33,974 bases of DNA from Prevotella sp. (GCA_024695705.1 JAILHP010000053.1:1-33974); one strand, 5' to 3'. Counted from the first letter of the stretch, positions 21,868 to 29,895 are shown. A program made the numbers and translations. Notes: generated from the letters alone by a model not told the origin.

Positions 21868-22710
21868 ATGAAGACAAATTACGAAATCCGTTATGCTGCG
21901 CATCCTGAGGATGCCAAAAGCTATGACACACAGCGCATTCGTCGTGACTTCCTGATAGAAAAGGTGTTTGCTGCTGACGAGGTGAACATGGTGTATTCCA
22001 TGTACGACCGCATGGTGGTGGGTGGTGCTATGCCCGTGAACGAGGAACTGAAGCTGGAGGCCATCGACCCCCTGAAGGCTCACTTCTTTACCACTCGTCG
22101 TGAGATAGGCGTGTTCAACGTGGGCGGTGCCGGCTGCATCAAGGTGGGTGACGCTGTGTTTGAACTCGACTACAAGGAGGCATTATATATAGGCAGGGGT
22201 GACCGCGACGTGGTGTTCTGCTCGAAGGACAGCCAGAAGCCTGCTAAGTTCTACTTCAACTCCACGACAGCTCATGCCGAATATCCCTGCAAGAAGGTGA
22301 CAAAGCAGGATGCTGTGGTGGCTCACATGGGTTCGCTGGAGATGTCTAACGAACGTAATATCAATAAGATGCTGGTCAATCAGGTGCTGCCTACCTGTCA
22401 GCTGCAGATGGGTATGACGGAGTTGGCTACAGGCTCTGTATGGAACACCATGCCTGCCCACGTTCACAGTCGCCGCATGGAGGCTTATTTCTATTTCGAG
22501 GTACCCGAGGACCAGGCAGTCTGCCACTTCATGGGTGAGGTTAACGAAACACGTCACATCTGGATGCGTGGCGACCAGGCCGTCCTCTCTCCTGAATGGA
22601 GCATCCACTCTGCCGCTGCCACGCATAACTACACCTTCATCTGGGGCATGGGCGGTGAGAACCTCGATTATGGTGACCAGGACTTTTCACTCATTACGGA
22701 CTTGAAGTAG
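21868..22710 (+). CDS. kduI: 5-dehydro-4-deoxy-D-glucuronate isomerase (KduI)
   Basis: KduI isomerises 5-keto-4-deoxyuronate (DKI) to 3-deoxy-D-glycero-2,5-hexodiulosonate (DKII) during breakdown of unsaturated uronates from pectin or glycosaminoglycans. The 280-residue cupin protein begins MKTNYEIRYAAHPEDAKSYD and has the zinc-site region MPAHVHSRRMEAYFYFEV and the C-terminal WSIHSAAATHNYTFIWGMGG. Length is normal. KduD, the next enzyme, follows after 34 bp. Confidence 0.96.
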   Translation: MKTNYEIRYAAHPEDAKSYDTQRIRRDFLIEKVFAADEVNMVYSMYDRMVVGGAMPVNEELKLEAIDPLKAHFFTTRREIGVFNVGGAGCIKVGDAVFELDYKEALYIGRGDRDVVFCSKDSQKPAKFYFNSTTAHAEYPCKKVTKQDAVVAHMGSLEMSNERNINKMLVNQVLPTCQLQMGMTELATGSVWNTMPAHVHSRRMEAYFYFEVPEDQAVCHFMGEVNETRHIWMRGDQAVLSPEWSIHSAAATHNYTFIWGMGGENLDYGDQDFSLITDLK

Positions 22711-22713
22711 TTT

Positions 22714-22741
22714 GGAGTTAGGAATTAGGATTTAGGAGTTA
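22714..22741 (+). repeat. Period-7 array in the kduI-kduD spacer
   Basis: GGAGTTA, GGAATTA, GGATTTA and GGAGTTA run consecutively and end 3 nt before the kduD ATG. Each unit carries a GGA core, so the array offers several Shine-Dalgarno-like sequences. Confidence 0.88.
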
Positions 22742-22744
22742 ATT

Positions 22745-23539
22745 ATGATAAATTTGTTTTCCTTAGAGGGTAAGGTGGCTCTTGTTACGGGAGCAGCTTA
22801 CGGCATCGGATTCGCCATTGCTGAGGCTTTGGCAAAGGCAGGTGCAGAAATCGCGTTTAACTGTCGCGGACAGGAACACATGGACAAGGCACTTGCCGAA
22901 TACAAGGCCAAGGGCATCAAGGCTCATGGCTACCTCTGTGACGTCACCAATGAAGAAGACGTACAGAAGATGGTGGCTGACATCCGCAAGGAACTGGGCC
23001 ACATCGACATTCTGGTGAACAACGCAGGCATCATCAAGCGCATTCCCATGCACGAGATGAAGCGCGAGGAGTTCCAGCAGGTCATTGACATCGACCTTGT
23101 GGGCCCGTTTATCATGACCAAGGCCGTCATCCCTGAGATGATGGAGCGTCGTGAAGGTAAGATCATTAACATCTGCTCCATGATGTCTGAGCTGGGACGT
23201 GAGACCGTCAGCGCCTATGCCGCTGCCAAGGGCGGTCTGAAGATGCTGACTCGCAATATCTGCTCCGAGTACGGCGGCTACAACATCCAGTGCAACGCCA
23301 TCGGTCCTGGCTATATCGCCACGCCGCAGACAGCTCCCCTGCGTGAGCCGCAGGCAGACGGCAGCCGCCATCCGTTCGACTCGTTCATCTGTGCCAAGAC
23401 GCCTGCCGGACGCTGGCTCAATCCTGAGGAACTGGGCGGTCCTGCTGTGTTCCTGGCCTCTCATGCCTCCGACGCCGTCAATGGCCACGTGCTTTACGTG
23501 GATGGCGGCATCCTGGCCTATATCGGCAAGCAGCCGTAA
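22745..23539 (+). CDS. kduD: 2-dehydro-3-deoxy-D-gluconate 5-dehydrogenase (KduD)
   Basis: This 264-residue short-chain dehydrogenase reduces DKII to 2-keto-3-deoxygluconate. It has the nucleotide-binding TGAAYGIGFAIAEAL at about 16-30, NNAGI near residue 91, the catalytic Ser plus YAAAK (SMMSELGRETVSAYAAAKGG) and FLASHASDAVNGHVLYVDGG at the C terminus. Position directly behind kduI supports KduD over a generic reductase. No KDG kinase or aldolase gene is present in the window. Confidence 0.94.
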   Translation: MINLFSLEGKVALVTGAAYGIGFAIAEALAKAGAEIAFNCRGQEHMDKALAEYKAKGIKAHGYLCDVTNEEDVQKMVADIRKELGHIDILVNNAGIIKRIPMHEMKREEFQQVIDIDLVGPFIMTKAVIPEMMERREGKIINICSMMSELGRETVSAYAAAKGGLKMLTRNICSEYGGYNIQCNAIGPGYIATPQTAPLREPQADGSRHPFDSFICAKTPAGRWLNPEELGGPAVFLASHASDAVNGHVLYVDGGILAYIGKQP

Positions 23540-23799
23540 GTGGGAGGTGTTGACTCATTCCAGCCAAATCACATGGGGTCTATCCTCGTGTGTGCCTAGA
23601 AGTAAGCAGTCACGATGATACCCCAGGCACCCTTTGAAGATTGCCCGGTCCAAAGGTTTGAATTCTCTCGAAAATTCAAGGCTTAGCCCGGTCCTAAGTC
23701 CTTCGAACTCGGCACCTTCGAATGTGTGAGCCGTAAGCAACGCCGGCTATCATTTTGATAAGGATTTTATAAAACTAGCAATTACCCATTCTGCAGACA
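23540..23799. other. Non-coding 260-bp region upstream of adenine deaminase
   Basis: No convincing gene is visible. The sequence holds a direct repeat AGCCCGGTCC/TGCCCGGTCC about 50 bp apart, CCTTCGAA twice, and several short inverted repeats (TTGAATT with AATTCAA; GTGCCT with AGGCAC; TATCA-TTT-TGATA near 23750). A minus-strand ORF of 61 codons covers it but starts with TTG and lacks recognisable similarity. It may be a structured leader or small RNA, or remains of a lost gene. No clear TAnnTTTG promoter for the next gene was found. Confidence 0.4.
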
Positions 23800-25485
23800 A
23801 TGAAGACATATCAAGGACATATCGTTGATGTAGTTCGCCACGAGATATTCGATGGCGAGCTGGTGGTGGAAGATGGACGCATTACTCAGATAAAAAGTTG
23901 TGAGTTGCCAAAGGACGGAAAGCAATGGCCCTACCTGATGCCCGGTTTTATCGACAGCCATGTGCATATTGAGAGCAGCATGATGGCTCCCTGTGAGTTT
24001 GCCCGTGTGGCAGCCAGTCATGGCACCATCGGTGTGGTGGCCGACCCGCATGAGATAGGCAATGTGCTGGGTATCGAGGGCGTCAACTATATGATACAAT
24101 CTGGACGGCTGTCACCATTCAACTATTGCTTCGCTGCCCCCAGTTGTGTTCCGGCATGCGGTGGAGGCATCGAGACCAGCGGCGCCGTAATCGATGCTGC
24201 CGGTGTGGAAGAGTTGATGGCCCGTAATGACATCGGTGTGCTGGGCGAGATGATGAACTTCCCTGGTGTACTGGGCAACGACCCAGAGGTGATGCGTAAG
24301 ATACGGGCAGCACGGGCTCATGATAAGCCCGTGGACGGTCATGCCCCCGGTCTGGTAGGCAACGAGCGCCTGCGCTATGCCCTGACAGGCATCTCTACCG
24401 ACCATGAGTGTAGTACGCTTGAGGAGGGACATGCCTGTGTTTCGGCCGGTATGATGGTCATCATCCGTGAGGGAAGTGCAGCGAGGGATTTTGACAAGCT
24501 TAGTCCGTTGATTGCAGAGTCGCCCAACATGGTGATGTTCTGTACGGATGACTGTCATCCTGACGACTTGGTCCGTGGGCACATCAACCAACTGGTCAAG
24601 CGTGCCATTTCTGAAGGCTATGACTTTTGGAACATTCTCATGGCTGCCTGTATCAATGCTCAGCGTCACTACCGGTTGAGGTGGGGACTGCTGCAAGAGG
24701 GCGATGCAGCCAACTTCATTGTCGTTGACGCGCTCCATCCTCATTTCCGTGTCCTGAAGACGGTCATCAAAGGTATAGAGGTGTACGACTGTAATACGAC
24801 GTTTGGCTCTTTGCTGCCATCCATCCGCAACGAAGGCATCAACGGCACCTACGATTATCCCAACAAATTTGTTGCCAGTCCACTGACAGTCGATGACATC
24901 CACACCGAACTCAAGGTTTCTGAGACGGTCCATATCATGAGCGCTACCGATGGCAGCCTCTACACAGGCCATGAAAAGGTTAAGATTACTGGCAATCCTT
25001 TTGAGGACTCCAGATATCCATGGGCAGAGGTACAGAAAATTGTTGTGCTGAACCGTTACGAACTCAACGCCCGCCCTGTGGTGGGAATGGTGCGTGGTTT
25101 CCGTCTTACACACGGTGCCATTGCATGCTCTGTGGCACACGACTGTCATAATATCGTAGCCATTGGGTCGAGCGATGAATACCTGGTGAAAGCCATCAAT
25201 CGTATTATCGAGATGAAGGGCGGACAGGTAGCTATCTCTGATGATGAAATGGCCGACCTGGCATTGCCCATTGCGGGGTTGATGTCTCCGTTGAGTGGCT
25301 ATGAGGTGGCTTACCGAAGTTTACAACTGCGTGAGATGGCGCATAAGGCAGGATGTAAGATGAAGTCTCCGTTCATCACGATGGCATTCCTTTGTCTGCC
25401 TGTCATTCCCGAACTGAAGATTACCGACAAGTACCTCTGGGACAGTAAAAACATGAAGGTGATAGAAGATTCTACGGCCTTGTAG
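23800..25485 (+). CDS. ade: Adenine deaminase
   Basis: The 561-residue amidohydrolase converts adenine to hypoxanthine in purine salvage. It has the metal-binding PGFIDSHVHIESSMM near residue 50, GVVADPHEIGNV, VDGHAPGL near 185, STDHECSTLEEG and the Ade-specific C-terminal domain (GQVAISDDEMADLALPIAGLM, quoted in part: SDDEMADLALPIAGLM). Length matches bacterial Ade proteins. It stands alone after the 260-bp non-coding region; regulation could not be seen. Confidence 0.95.
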   Translation: MKTYQGHIVDVVRHEIFDGELVVEDGRITQIKSCELPKDGKQWPYLMPGFIDSHVHIESSMMAPCEFARVAASHGTIGVVADPHEIGNVLGIEGVNYMIQSGRLSPFNYCFAAPSCVPACGGGIETSGAVIDAAGVEELMARNDIGVLGEMMNFPGVLGNDPEVMRKIRAARAHDKPVDGHAPGLVGNERLRYALTGISTDHECSTLEEGHACVSAGMMVIIREGSAARDFDKLSPLIAESPNMVMFCTDDCHPDDLVRGHINQLVKRAISEGYDFWNILMAACINAQRHYRLRWGLLQEGDAANFIVVDALHPHFRVLKTVIKGIEVYDCNTTFGSLLPSIRNEGINGTYDYPNKFVASPLTVDDIHTELKVSETVHIMSATDGSLYTGHEKVKITGNPFEDSRYPWAEVQKIVVLNRYELNARPVVGMVRGFRLTHGAIACSVAHDCHNIVAIGSSDEYLVKAINRIIEMKGGQVAISDDEMADLALPIAGLMSPLSGYEVAYRSLQLREMAHKAGCKMKSPFITMAFLCLPVIPELKITDKYLWDSKNMKVIEDSTAL

Positions 25486-25529
25486 CCTGCTTCGTGACGG
25501 AGGGGAAAGGGAAAATAATCTGATAATTG

Positions 25530-25562
25530 TTTGGTGGTTCCGAAAACTTGTTGTAACTTTGC
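25530..25562 (+). promoter_or_regulatory. Promoter of the secreted hydrolase gene
   Basis: TTTG at 25530-25533, a 20-nt spacer and TAACTTTGC at 25554-25562 match the Bacteroidota consensus. The start codon is 28 nt downstream. Confidence 0.83.
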
Positions 25563-25590
25563 CAAACCAAGAAATCTTAATTTATTTAGA

Positions 25591-26649
25591 ATGATGAAAA
25601 AACTATTCATGACAGCGATGATGGTCGCTGCAAGCGTGGGGCTGATGAATGCCCAGACAATTCAGAGACAAGTAGTGGAAGAAGGCGGTACAGGACCGTT
25701 CAAGTCAGAAGTGGTGGGCGATGCTTCCTGTCCGGGCTTTACGGTGTATCGTCCGCAGAACCTGAAAGAGGTGGTGGCCCGTCAGGGTGCCCTGCCCGTC
25801 ATTGTCTATGCCAACGGAGCCTGTTTCAACAACAATGTGGAGATGCGCCTGTTGCTGAGCGAGGTGGCTTCCTACGGCTATGTGGCTGCTGCCATTGGCC
25901 CGTATGACGAGGCAGACGTGATGGCTCAGTGGCGTGGCGTGCTGAGGTCAGCCTATCCCGCCACCAAGGGTGACGTCATCATGGCGAACGGCGAGAAGAT
26001 TCTGCCCATGACGCCCGAGGAGCGGAAGGCTCAGCAAGAGGAGCAGGCCAGACAGCGCGAAGAGGCCGCCAAGAAAGCCAAAAAGAACAAGAAGCCACAG
26101 CCTCAAGTACCTTCTTTCAGCACCTATCCTAAAATGTTGCTGGAGGTGCTGGACTGGCTGACGGAGCAGAATGCCACAGCCGGCTCGGAGTACTATCATT
26201 GCCTGGCGCTCGACCATGTGGCAGCGATGGGACAGTCGTGCGGCGGTGCCCAGGTGCTGGGTGTGGCTTACGACCCGCGCATCAAGACCTGTATAATGCT
26301 GAACACCGGCATTGGCGACATGGAGATGATGGGTGCGACGAAGGAGTCGCTGAAAAACCTTCACCAGCCGATGTTCTACATGATTGGCGGCCCGGCAGAC
26401 ATTGCCTATACCAATGCACAGAAGGACTACGAGCGCATAGCCGACAACATTCCCGTGGTGATGCTGAACTCGAAGGACGGTCACAGCGGAACCTATTACG
26501 AGTCGCACGGCGGCAACTATGCCAAGGCCGTTGTGAAGTGGCTCGACTGGCAGTTGAAAGGCCAGGTAGGACAATCAGCCCTCTTCCTGGACGATGACTA
26601 TCTGAGGATGAAGTTCCCTGAGTGGCAGGGCGTTCGCAAGAATTTCTAA
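25591..26649 (+). CDS. Secreted alpha/beta hydrolase, dienelactone hydrolase/PETase-like fold
   Basis: The ORF-track start lies within the promoter, so I place the start at 25591 (MMKKLFMTAMMVAASVGLMNA, a signal peptide). The 352-residue protein has a YANGACFNN oxyanion-type loop, nucleophile elbow GQSCGGAQ and a C-terminal DGHSGTY that probably supplies the catalytic His. Between the first strands and the nucleophile lies a highly charged insert (ERKAQQEEQARQREEAAKKA..., about residues 143-172), probably a coiled helix. The substrate is unknown; an ester or acetylated-sugar role is only a guess. Confidence 0.78.
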   Translation: MMKKLFMTAMMVAASVGLMNAQTIQRQVVEEGGTGPFKSEVVGDASCPGFTVYRPQNLKEVVARQGALPVIVYANGACFNNNVEMRLLLSEVASYGYVAAAIGPYDEADVMAQWRGVLRSAYPATKGDVIMANGEKILPMTPEERKAQQEEQARQREEAAKKAKKNKKPQPQVPSFSTYPKMLLEVLDWLTEQNATAGSEYYHCLALDHVAAMGQSCGGAQVLGVAYDPRIKTCIMLNTGIGDMEMMGATKESLKNLHQPMFYMIGGPADIAYTNAQKDYERIADNIPVVMLNSKDGHSGTYYESHGGNYAKAVVKWLDWQLKGQVGQSALFLDDDYLRMKFPEWQGVRKNF

Positions 26650-26677
26650 TAACAAGAATATCTGATACCGGCATTGA

Positions 26678-26691
26678 TTGACGTAGGTCAA
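26678..26691. promoter_or_regulatory. CRP/FNR-like dyad upstream of the small-ORF promoter
   Basis: TTGAC-GTAG-GTCAA is a perfect dyad with the TTGA-N6-TCAA geometry of CRP/FNR-family sites. It lies 38 bp upstream of the -33 TTTG of the small-ORF promoter. The regulator is not in the window. Confidence 0.45.
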
Positions 26692-26728
26692 AGAAAAGGC
26701 TAACCTTAGACAAAAAGGGAGAAAAAAG

Positions 26729-26760
26729 TTTGCAGAAGCTGGGGAAACCTGTACTTTTGC
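26729..26760 (+). promoter_or_regulatory. Consensus promoter of the small-ORF locus
   Basis: TTTG at 26729-26732, a 19-nt spacer and TACTTTTGC at 26752-26760 match the Bacteroidota promoter. Nothing in the ORF track lies behind it before the terminator at 26957. Confidence 0.82.
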
Positions 26761-26773
26761 ACTCGTAATCGTG

Positions 26774-26827
26774 ATGATTATGGTTTTTTTGTTATTCATT
26801 AGGTTAGTAGTTAAAGATTTAAGGTAA
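26774..26827 (+). CDS. Putative 17-residue hydrophobic leader peptide
   Basis: An ATG 14 nt after the -7 box opens the frame MIMVFLLFIRLVVKDLR, hydrophobic with a basic end. It stops 5 nt before the next small ORF. A weak stem (CGTAATC/GATTATG, 26764-26782) with seven Ts overlaps it. It could be a leader peptide or chance; translation is not demonstrated. Confidence 0.35.
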   Translation: MIMVFLLFIRLVVKDLR

Positions 26828-26832
26828 AGATT

Positions 26833-26973
26833 ATGTTATTAGATTTTCAGACCATGGTGTTGCTGGGAACCGTTTCAGTTGTTACGATGTTGAGCGTTAT
26901 AACGCTGACAAATACAACAAGGGGCAACAGACAACGTACAGCAAGCCAGGAGAAAGGTGCGCGGAGTGAGTGA
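26833..26973 (+). CDS. Putative 46-residue single-span membrane protein
   Basis: This ORF is too short for the supplied track. It reads MLLDFQTMVLLGTVSVVTML and continues SVITLTNTTRGNRQRTASQE to a stop at 26973. Residues 8-27 are hydrophobic enough for one membrane span, and the remainder is a basic soluble tail. It has a consensus promoter upstream, and its stop lies in the loop of a strong terminator, so the transcript appears dedicated to this product. I do not recognise a family. Alternatives are a small regulatory RNA with an incidental ORF. Confidence 0.55.
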   Translation: MLLDFQTMVLLGTVSVVTMLSVITLTNTTRGNRQRTASQEKGARSE

Positions 26974-26996
26974 GTCATACCGCGCACTTTTGTTTT
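26957..26996 (+). terminator. Terminator of the small-ORF locus
   Basis: GTGCGCGG and CCGCGCAC form a perfect 8-bp GC-rich stem followed by TTTTGTTTT. The small ORF stop codon is in the loop. Confidence 0.87.
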
Positions 26997-27001
26997 GAAA
27001 T

Positions 27002-27036
27002 CTTCATTTTTCATTCTTTTTTCTTCATTCATTAAG
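27002..27036 (+). repeat. Period-7 array before the DUF6242 promoter
   Basis: CTTCATT, TTTCATT, CTTTTTT, CTTCATT and CATTAAG run consecutively between the terminator and the DUF6242 promoter. Confidence 0.7.
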
Positions 27037-27120
27037 TTAAAAGGTCAAAATAAATCAGCCCAAATCACGTATTTTCTTTAATTTTCATGGAAAAATAACC
27101 GCTTTTTGCGGAAATGTACG

Positions 27121-27129
27121 TAAATTTGC
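27121..27129 (+). promoter_or_regulatory. Putative -7 box of the DUF6242-to-ompH cluster
   Basis: TAAATTTGC fits TAnnTTTG and lies 26 nt before the DUF6242 ATG. No TTTG at the proper -33 distance was found. Confidence 0.62.
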
Positions 27130-27155
27130 AGCCAAATTTTAAACGAAAACGATTC

Positions 27156-28343
27156 ATGAAAAGATATTTCGGTCTGCTGACAGCTGCGCTTGCCACCCTA
27201 CTGCTGTGTGCTTCCTGCTTAGGCGGTGACGATGACAACTCTACGGTGACCTATAACGATGCGGCTATTACGGCCTTCACGTTAGGGACACTGGACCAAT
27301 TTCTTCACACAACCTCTTCTGAGGGTGAGGACTCCGTCTATACGGTACAAATTAACTGCTCCAGCTACAAGTTTACCATTGACCCTGAGGAAAAGCGCAT
27401 CTTCAACCCCGACTCGCTGCCCTTAGGTACTGACGTGGAGCATGTGCTCTGTTCGGTTTCTACCTACAACAGCGGCGGAATATTGTATGAAGGCATCAAC
27501 AACCCCGACTCTCTGATTTATTACGAGTCAACCGACTCCATTGACTTCTCGCAGCCCCGCAAGGTGCGTGTCTATGGCTATCATACCACGGAATATACCA
27601 CCTACACCATTCAGGTGAACGTCCACCAGCAGGAGGGCAGCGACTTTGTATGGTGCAAGATGGATGCCCTTTCAGAAAGCATCGAGGAGTATCTGGCCCA
27701 GCAGGCAGCCATGAAGGAGCAGGCCCTTGCAAAAGGACTGACATTTGTTGGCGAAAGCACGACGGAGCAGTATGCCCTGTCGGCTGATAACCAACTGAAG
27801 AAGTCGGCTGACTACGGCCTGACGTGGAGCGACGAGGTGTTGGACGAGAGTCCCCTGCTGCTACCTACGGAAGAGATGGCCTCTGTGTGCTATGGCTACA
27901 GCAACCTGAGCAAAGTGGATTATGTGCTGCTCATAGGCTGTCGCAACGCTGACACCTACCCCCAGGACGACGGTGCGCAGATATGGCATAAGATAGTGGA
28001 TTACACGGGCGTTCCCACCGCTCCCAAGTGGAGCTACATGGAAAGGGCCGAAAACAACACTACGATGTTCCTGCCGAAGATGCGGGAGCCGTCGCTGATC
28101 TATTACGACAGCCGCGTCCTTGCCATTGGTCTGGTAAGCGGTGAATTGAAGTGCTACGAGTCGGAAGACAACGGCATCACATGGTCAGTGAGCACGCACT
28201 TCTTCCTGCCTGTCAGGCTGGACAGCACCCAGCCCGTCAAGGTGCTGACTGACGACGACCATCACGTATGGGTCATCCAGCAGTCTACCGACCAAATATG
28301 GCGCGGACACCTGAACAGTGTAATGTGGGAGAACAACGCATGA
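27156..28343 (+). CDS. DUF6242 family lipoprotein
   Basis: I use the ATG at 27156, because the ORF-track start precedes the -7 box. The 395-residue protein has a lipoprotein signal (MKRYFGLLTAALATLLLCAS then C21) followed by GGDDDN, an acidic stretch that fits Bacteroidota surface lipoprotein export signals. The N-terminal part (YNDAAITAFTLGTL) and the later Trp/Tyr-rich repeats (SADYGLTWSDEV, SEDNGITWSVS) resemble DUF6242 with beta-propeller-like motifs. Function is unknown. It overlaps the next gene by 4 bp. Confidence 0.83.
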   Translation: MKRYFGLLTAALATLLLCASCLGGDDDNSTVTYNDAAITAFTLGTLDQFLHTTSSEGEDSVYTVQINCSSYKFTIDPEEKRIFNPDSLPLGTDVEHVLCSVSTYNSGGILYEGINNPDSLIYYESTDSIDFSQPRKVRVYGYHTTEYTTYTIQVNVHQQEGSDFVWCKMDALSESIEEYLAQQAAMKEQALAKGLTFVGESTTEQYALSADNQLKKSADYGLTWSDEVLDESPLLLPTEEMASVCYGYSNLSKVDYVLLIGCRNADTYPQDDGAQIWHKIVDYTGVPTAPKWSYMERAENNTTMFLPKMREPSLIYYDSRVLAIGLVSGELKCYESEDNGITWSVSTHFFLPVRLDSTQPVKVLTDDDHHVWVIQQSTDQIWRGHLNSVMWENNA

Positions 28344-29077
28344 TGAAGAACAGGACGATAGGTGAAGGATTGATGCTGGGCATGAAGAAAGAGCGAGTAT
28401 TACTGTGCGCAGCATTCTTCATTCTTCATTCTTCATTCTTCACCTTAAAGGCGCAGGACGCCCCCGAATATCGTCTGGAGGTAGGCGGTGGAGCCGGAGT
28501 GGTGACTTACTTAGGCGACTTTAACAGTAGCCTGACCGAGAATATGCAGCCCATGGGGTCGCTCATAGGGCGCTACAAGATGAATCCCCGCATGGGGCTG
28601 ATGCTCAACATCAGCTACGGAAAGCTGAAGGGTGACATCAAGAGTGCCAAGACGTGGTATCCTGACGCTGAGACGCTACCGCAGAGCTTCAGCAACACGC
28701 TTATTGATGCGGGCCTGAAGTTTGAATATAACTTCTGGCCATATGGCACAGGAAGAGAATACCGAGGGGCCAAGCCCCTGACGCCTTACTTCGGTCTGGG
28801 TATAGGAGGAACCTTCTCCAGCGGCAACTATTCGGCTGCCACCGTGAACTTCCCGCTTGCCCTGGGCATCAAATACAAAGTGGCTGAACGCCTGAACTTA
28901 GGGCTGGAATGGGCTATGCATTTCTCGCTGAGCGACAAGCTCGATGGAGTGAAAGACCCCTACGGCATCAAGAGCAGCGGCGCCTTCAAGAATACCGACT
29001 GCTACAGCACGCTGCAGGTTTCCGTGACCTACGACCTGTGGGCAAAGTGCAAGACGTGTCATAACGACAAGGACTAA
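28340..29077 (+). CDS. DUF6089 family outer-membrane beta-barrel protein
   Basis: The start at 28340 overlaps the DUF6242 stop (ATGA); an internal ATG at 28382 (MKKERVLL) is a good alternative giving a shorter signal peptide. The product of 245 residues has a signal peptide whose core FFILHSSFF is encoded by four perfect ATTCTTC heptamers, then a small barrel (YRLEVGGGAGVVTYLGDFN...) ending VSVTYDLWAKCKTC. DUF6089 proteins sit upstream of uppS-bamA in Bacteroidales. A role in envelope biogenesis is plausible from context only. Confidence 0.86.
   Translation: MMKNRTIGEGLMLGMKKERVLLCAAFFILHSSFFTLKAQDAPEYRLEVGGGAGVVTYLGDFNSSLTENMQPMGSLIGRYKMNPRMGLMLNISYGKLKGDIKSAKTWYPDAETLPQSFSNTLIDAGLKFEYNFWPYGTGREYRGAKPLTPYFGLGIGGTFSSGNYSAATVNFPLALGIKYKVAERLNLGLEWAMHFSLSDKLDGVKDPYGIKSSGAFKNTDCYSTLQVSVTYDLWAKCKTCHNDKD
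28414..28441 (+). repeat. Four perfect ATTCTTC heptamers in the DUF6089 signal peptide
   Basis: ATTCTTC is repeated four times without mismatch, in frame, encoding the hydrophobic core of the signal peptide. Gain or loss of one unit would shift the reading frame. Confidence 0.95.
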
Positions 29078-29098
29078 TAAGTGATAAGTGATAAGTGA
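29078..29098 (+). repeat. Three TAAGTGA heptamers before uppS
   Basis: Three perfect TAAGTGA copies start immediately after the DUF6089 stop codon and end 5 nt before the uppS ATG. Confidence 0.9.
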
Positions 29099-29103
29099 AA
29101 GCG

Positions 29104-29895
29104 ATGAATGAAGCATTGACAAATATTCCTCAGCATGTGGCCATCATCATGGACGGCAACGGACGCTGGGCCAAGGAACGGGGACAGGAACGCCGTTACG
29201 GACATCAGGCTGGTGTGGAAACTGTACGCCGCATCACGGAAGAGTGTGTGCGACTGGGTGTCAAGTATCTGACACTCTATGCCTTTTCGACCGAGAACTG
29301 GAACCGCCCCACTGACGAGGTGTCGGCCCTCATGGGACTTATCCTCTCTTCGCTGGAGGACGAGATCTTCATGAAGAACAACGTAAAGTTCACGGTAATC
29401 GGCAACATGAAACGTCTGCCTGACGACATTCAGGTAAGGCTACAGGAAACCATGGACCATACGGCAAAGAACGACCGCATGACGGTGGCTGTGGCGCTGA
29501 GCTACTCCAGCCGATGGGAGATTACCGAGGCTGTCAGACGGATTGTCACAGACGTTCACGATATGGAAGAACTGCCGCAGAACATCCTCAAGAACTGGAA
29601 AACGGGAGGCATCAGGGCAGAGGACATTACTGAAGAAACCATCAGCCAGTATCTCTGCACCAACTTCATGCCCGACCCCGACCTGCTCATCCGTACGGGT
29701 GGCGAAGTGCGCGTTTCCAACTTCTTGCTGTGGCAGATTGCCTATTCGGAGCTGTACTTCTGCGATACATATTGGCCTGACTTCACCGCTGACGACCTGC
29801 ACAAGGCCTTCGAGAGCTATCAGCGACGCCAGCGCCGCTACGGCAAGACGGGAGCGCAGGTGGAAGGCGAGGCACAGCCTCAAAATAACAAATGA
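29104..29895 (+). CDS. uppS: Undecaprenyl diphosphate synthase (isoprenyl transferase)
   Basis: UppS condenses isopentenyl diphosphate units to make the lipid carrier for peptidoglycan and O-antigen. The 263-residue protein has [14 protein letters not shown] (catalytic Asp), [13 protein letters not shown] and [20 protein letters not shown]. The ORF-track start is a GTG inside the TAAGTGA array, so I use the ATG at 29104. bamA follows after 3 bp. Confidence 0.95.
   Translation: MNEALTNIPQHVAIIMDGNGRWAKERGQERRYGHQAGVETVRRITEECVRLGVKYLTLYAFSTENWNRPTDEVSALMGLILSSLEDEIFMKNNVKFTVIGNMKRLPDDIQVRLQETMDHTAKNDRMTVAVALSYSSRWEITEAVRRIVTDVHDMEELPQNILKNWKTGGIRAEDITEETISQYLCTNFMPDPDLLIRTGGEVRVSNFLLWQIAYSELYFCDTYWPDFTADDLHKAFESYQRRQRRYGKTGAQVEGEAQPQNNK

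Noticed and set aside
23555-23740. Minus-strand ORF of 61 codons in the region before ade
   Set aside because: It begins with TTG directly after an upstream stop, lacks a promoter and shows no family. Repeated nucleotides fall in different frames. It is kept only as an alternative reading of the non-coding region.
24112-25149. Minus-strand ORF of 345 codons
   Set aside because: It is antisense to adenine deaminase and looks like a shadow frame.
26847-27032. Minus-strand ORF of 61 codons over the small-ORF locus
   Set aside because: It has no promoter on that strand, runs through the terminator stem and starts in a heptamer array. The plus-strand signals favour the 46-codon ORF.
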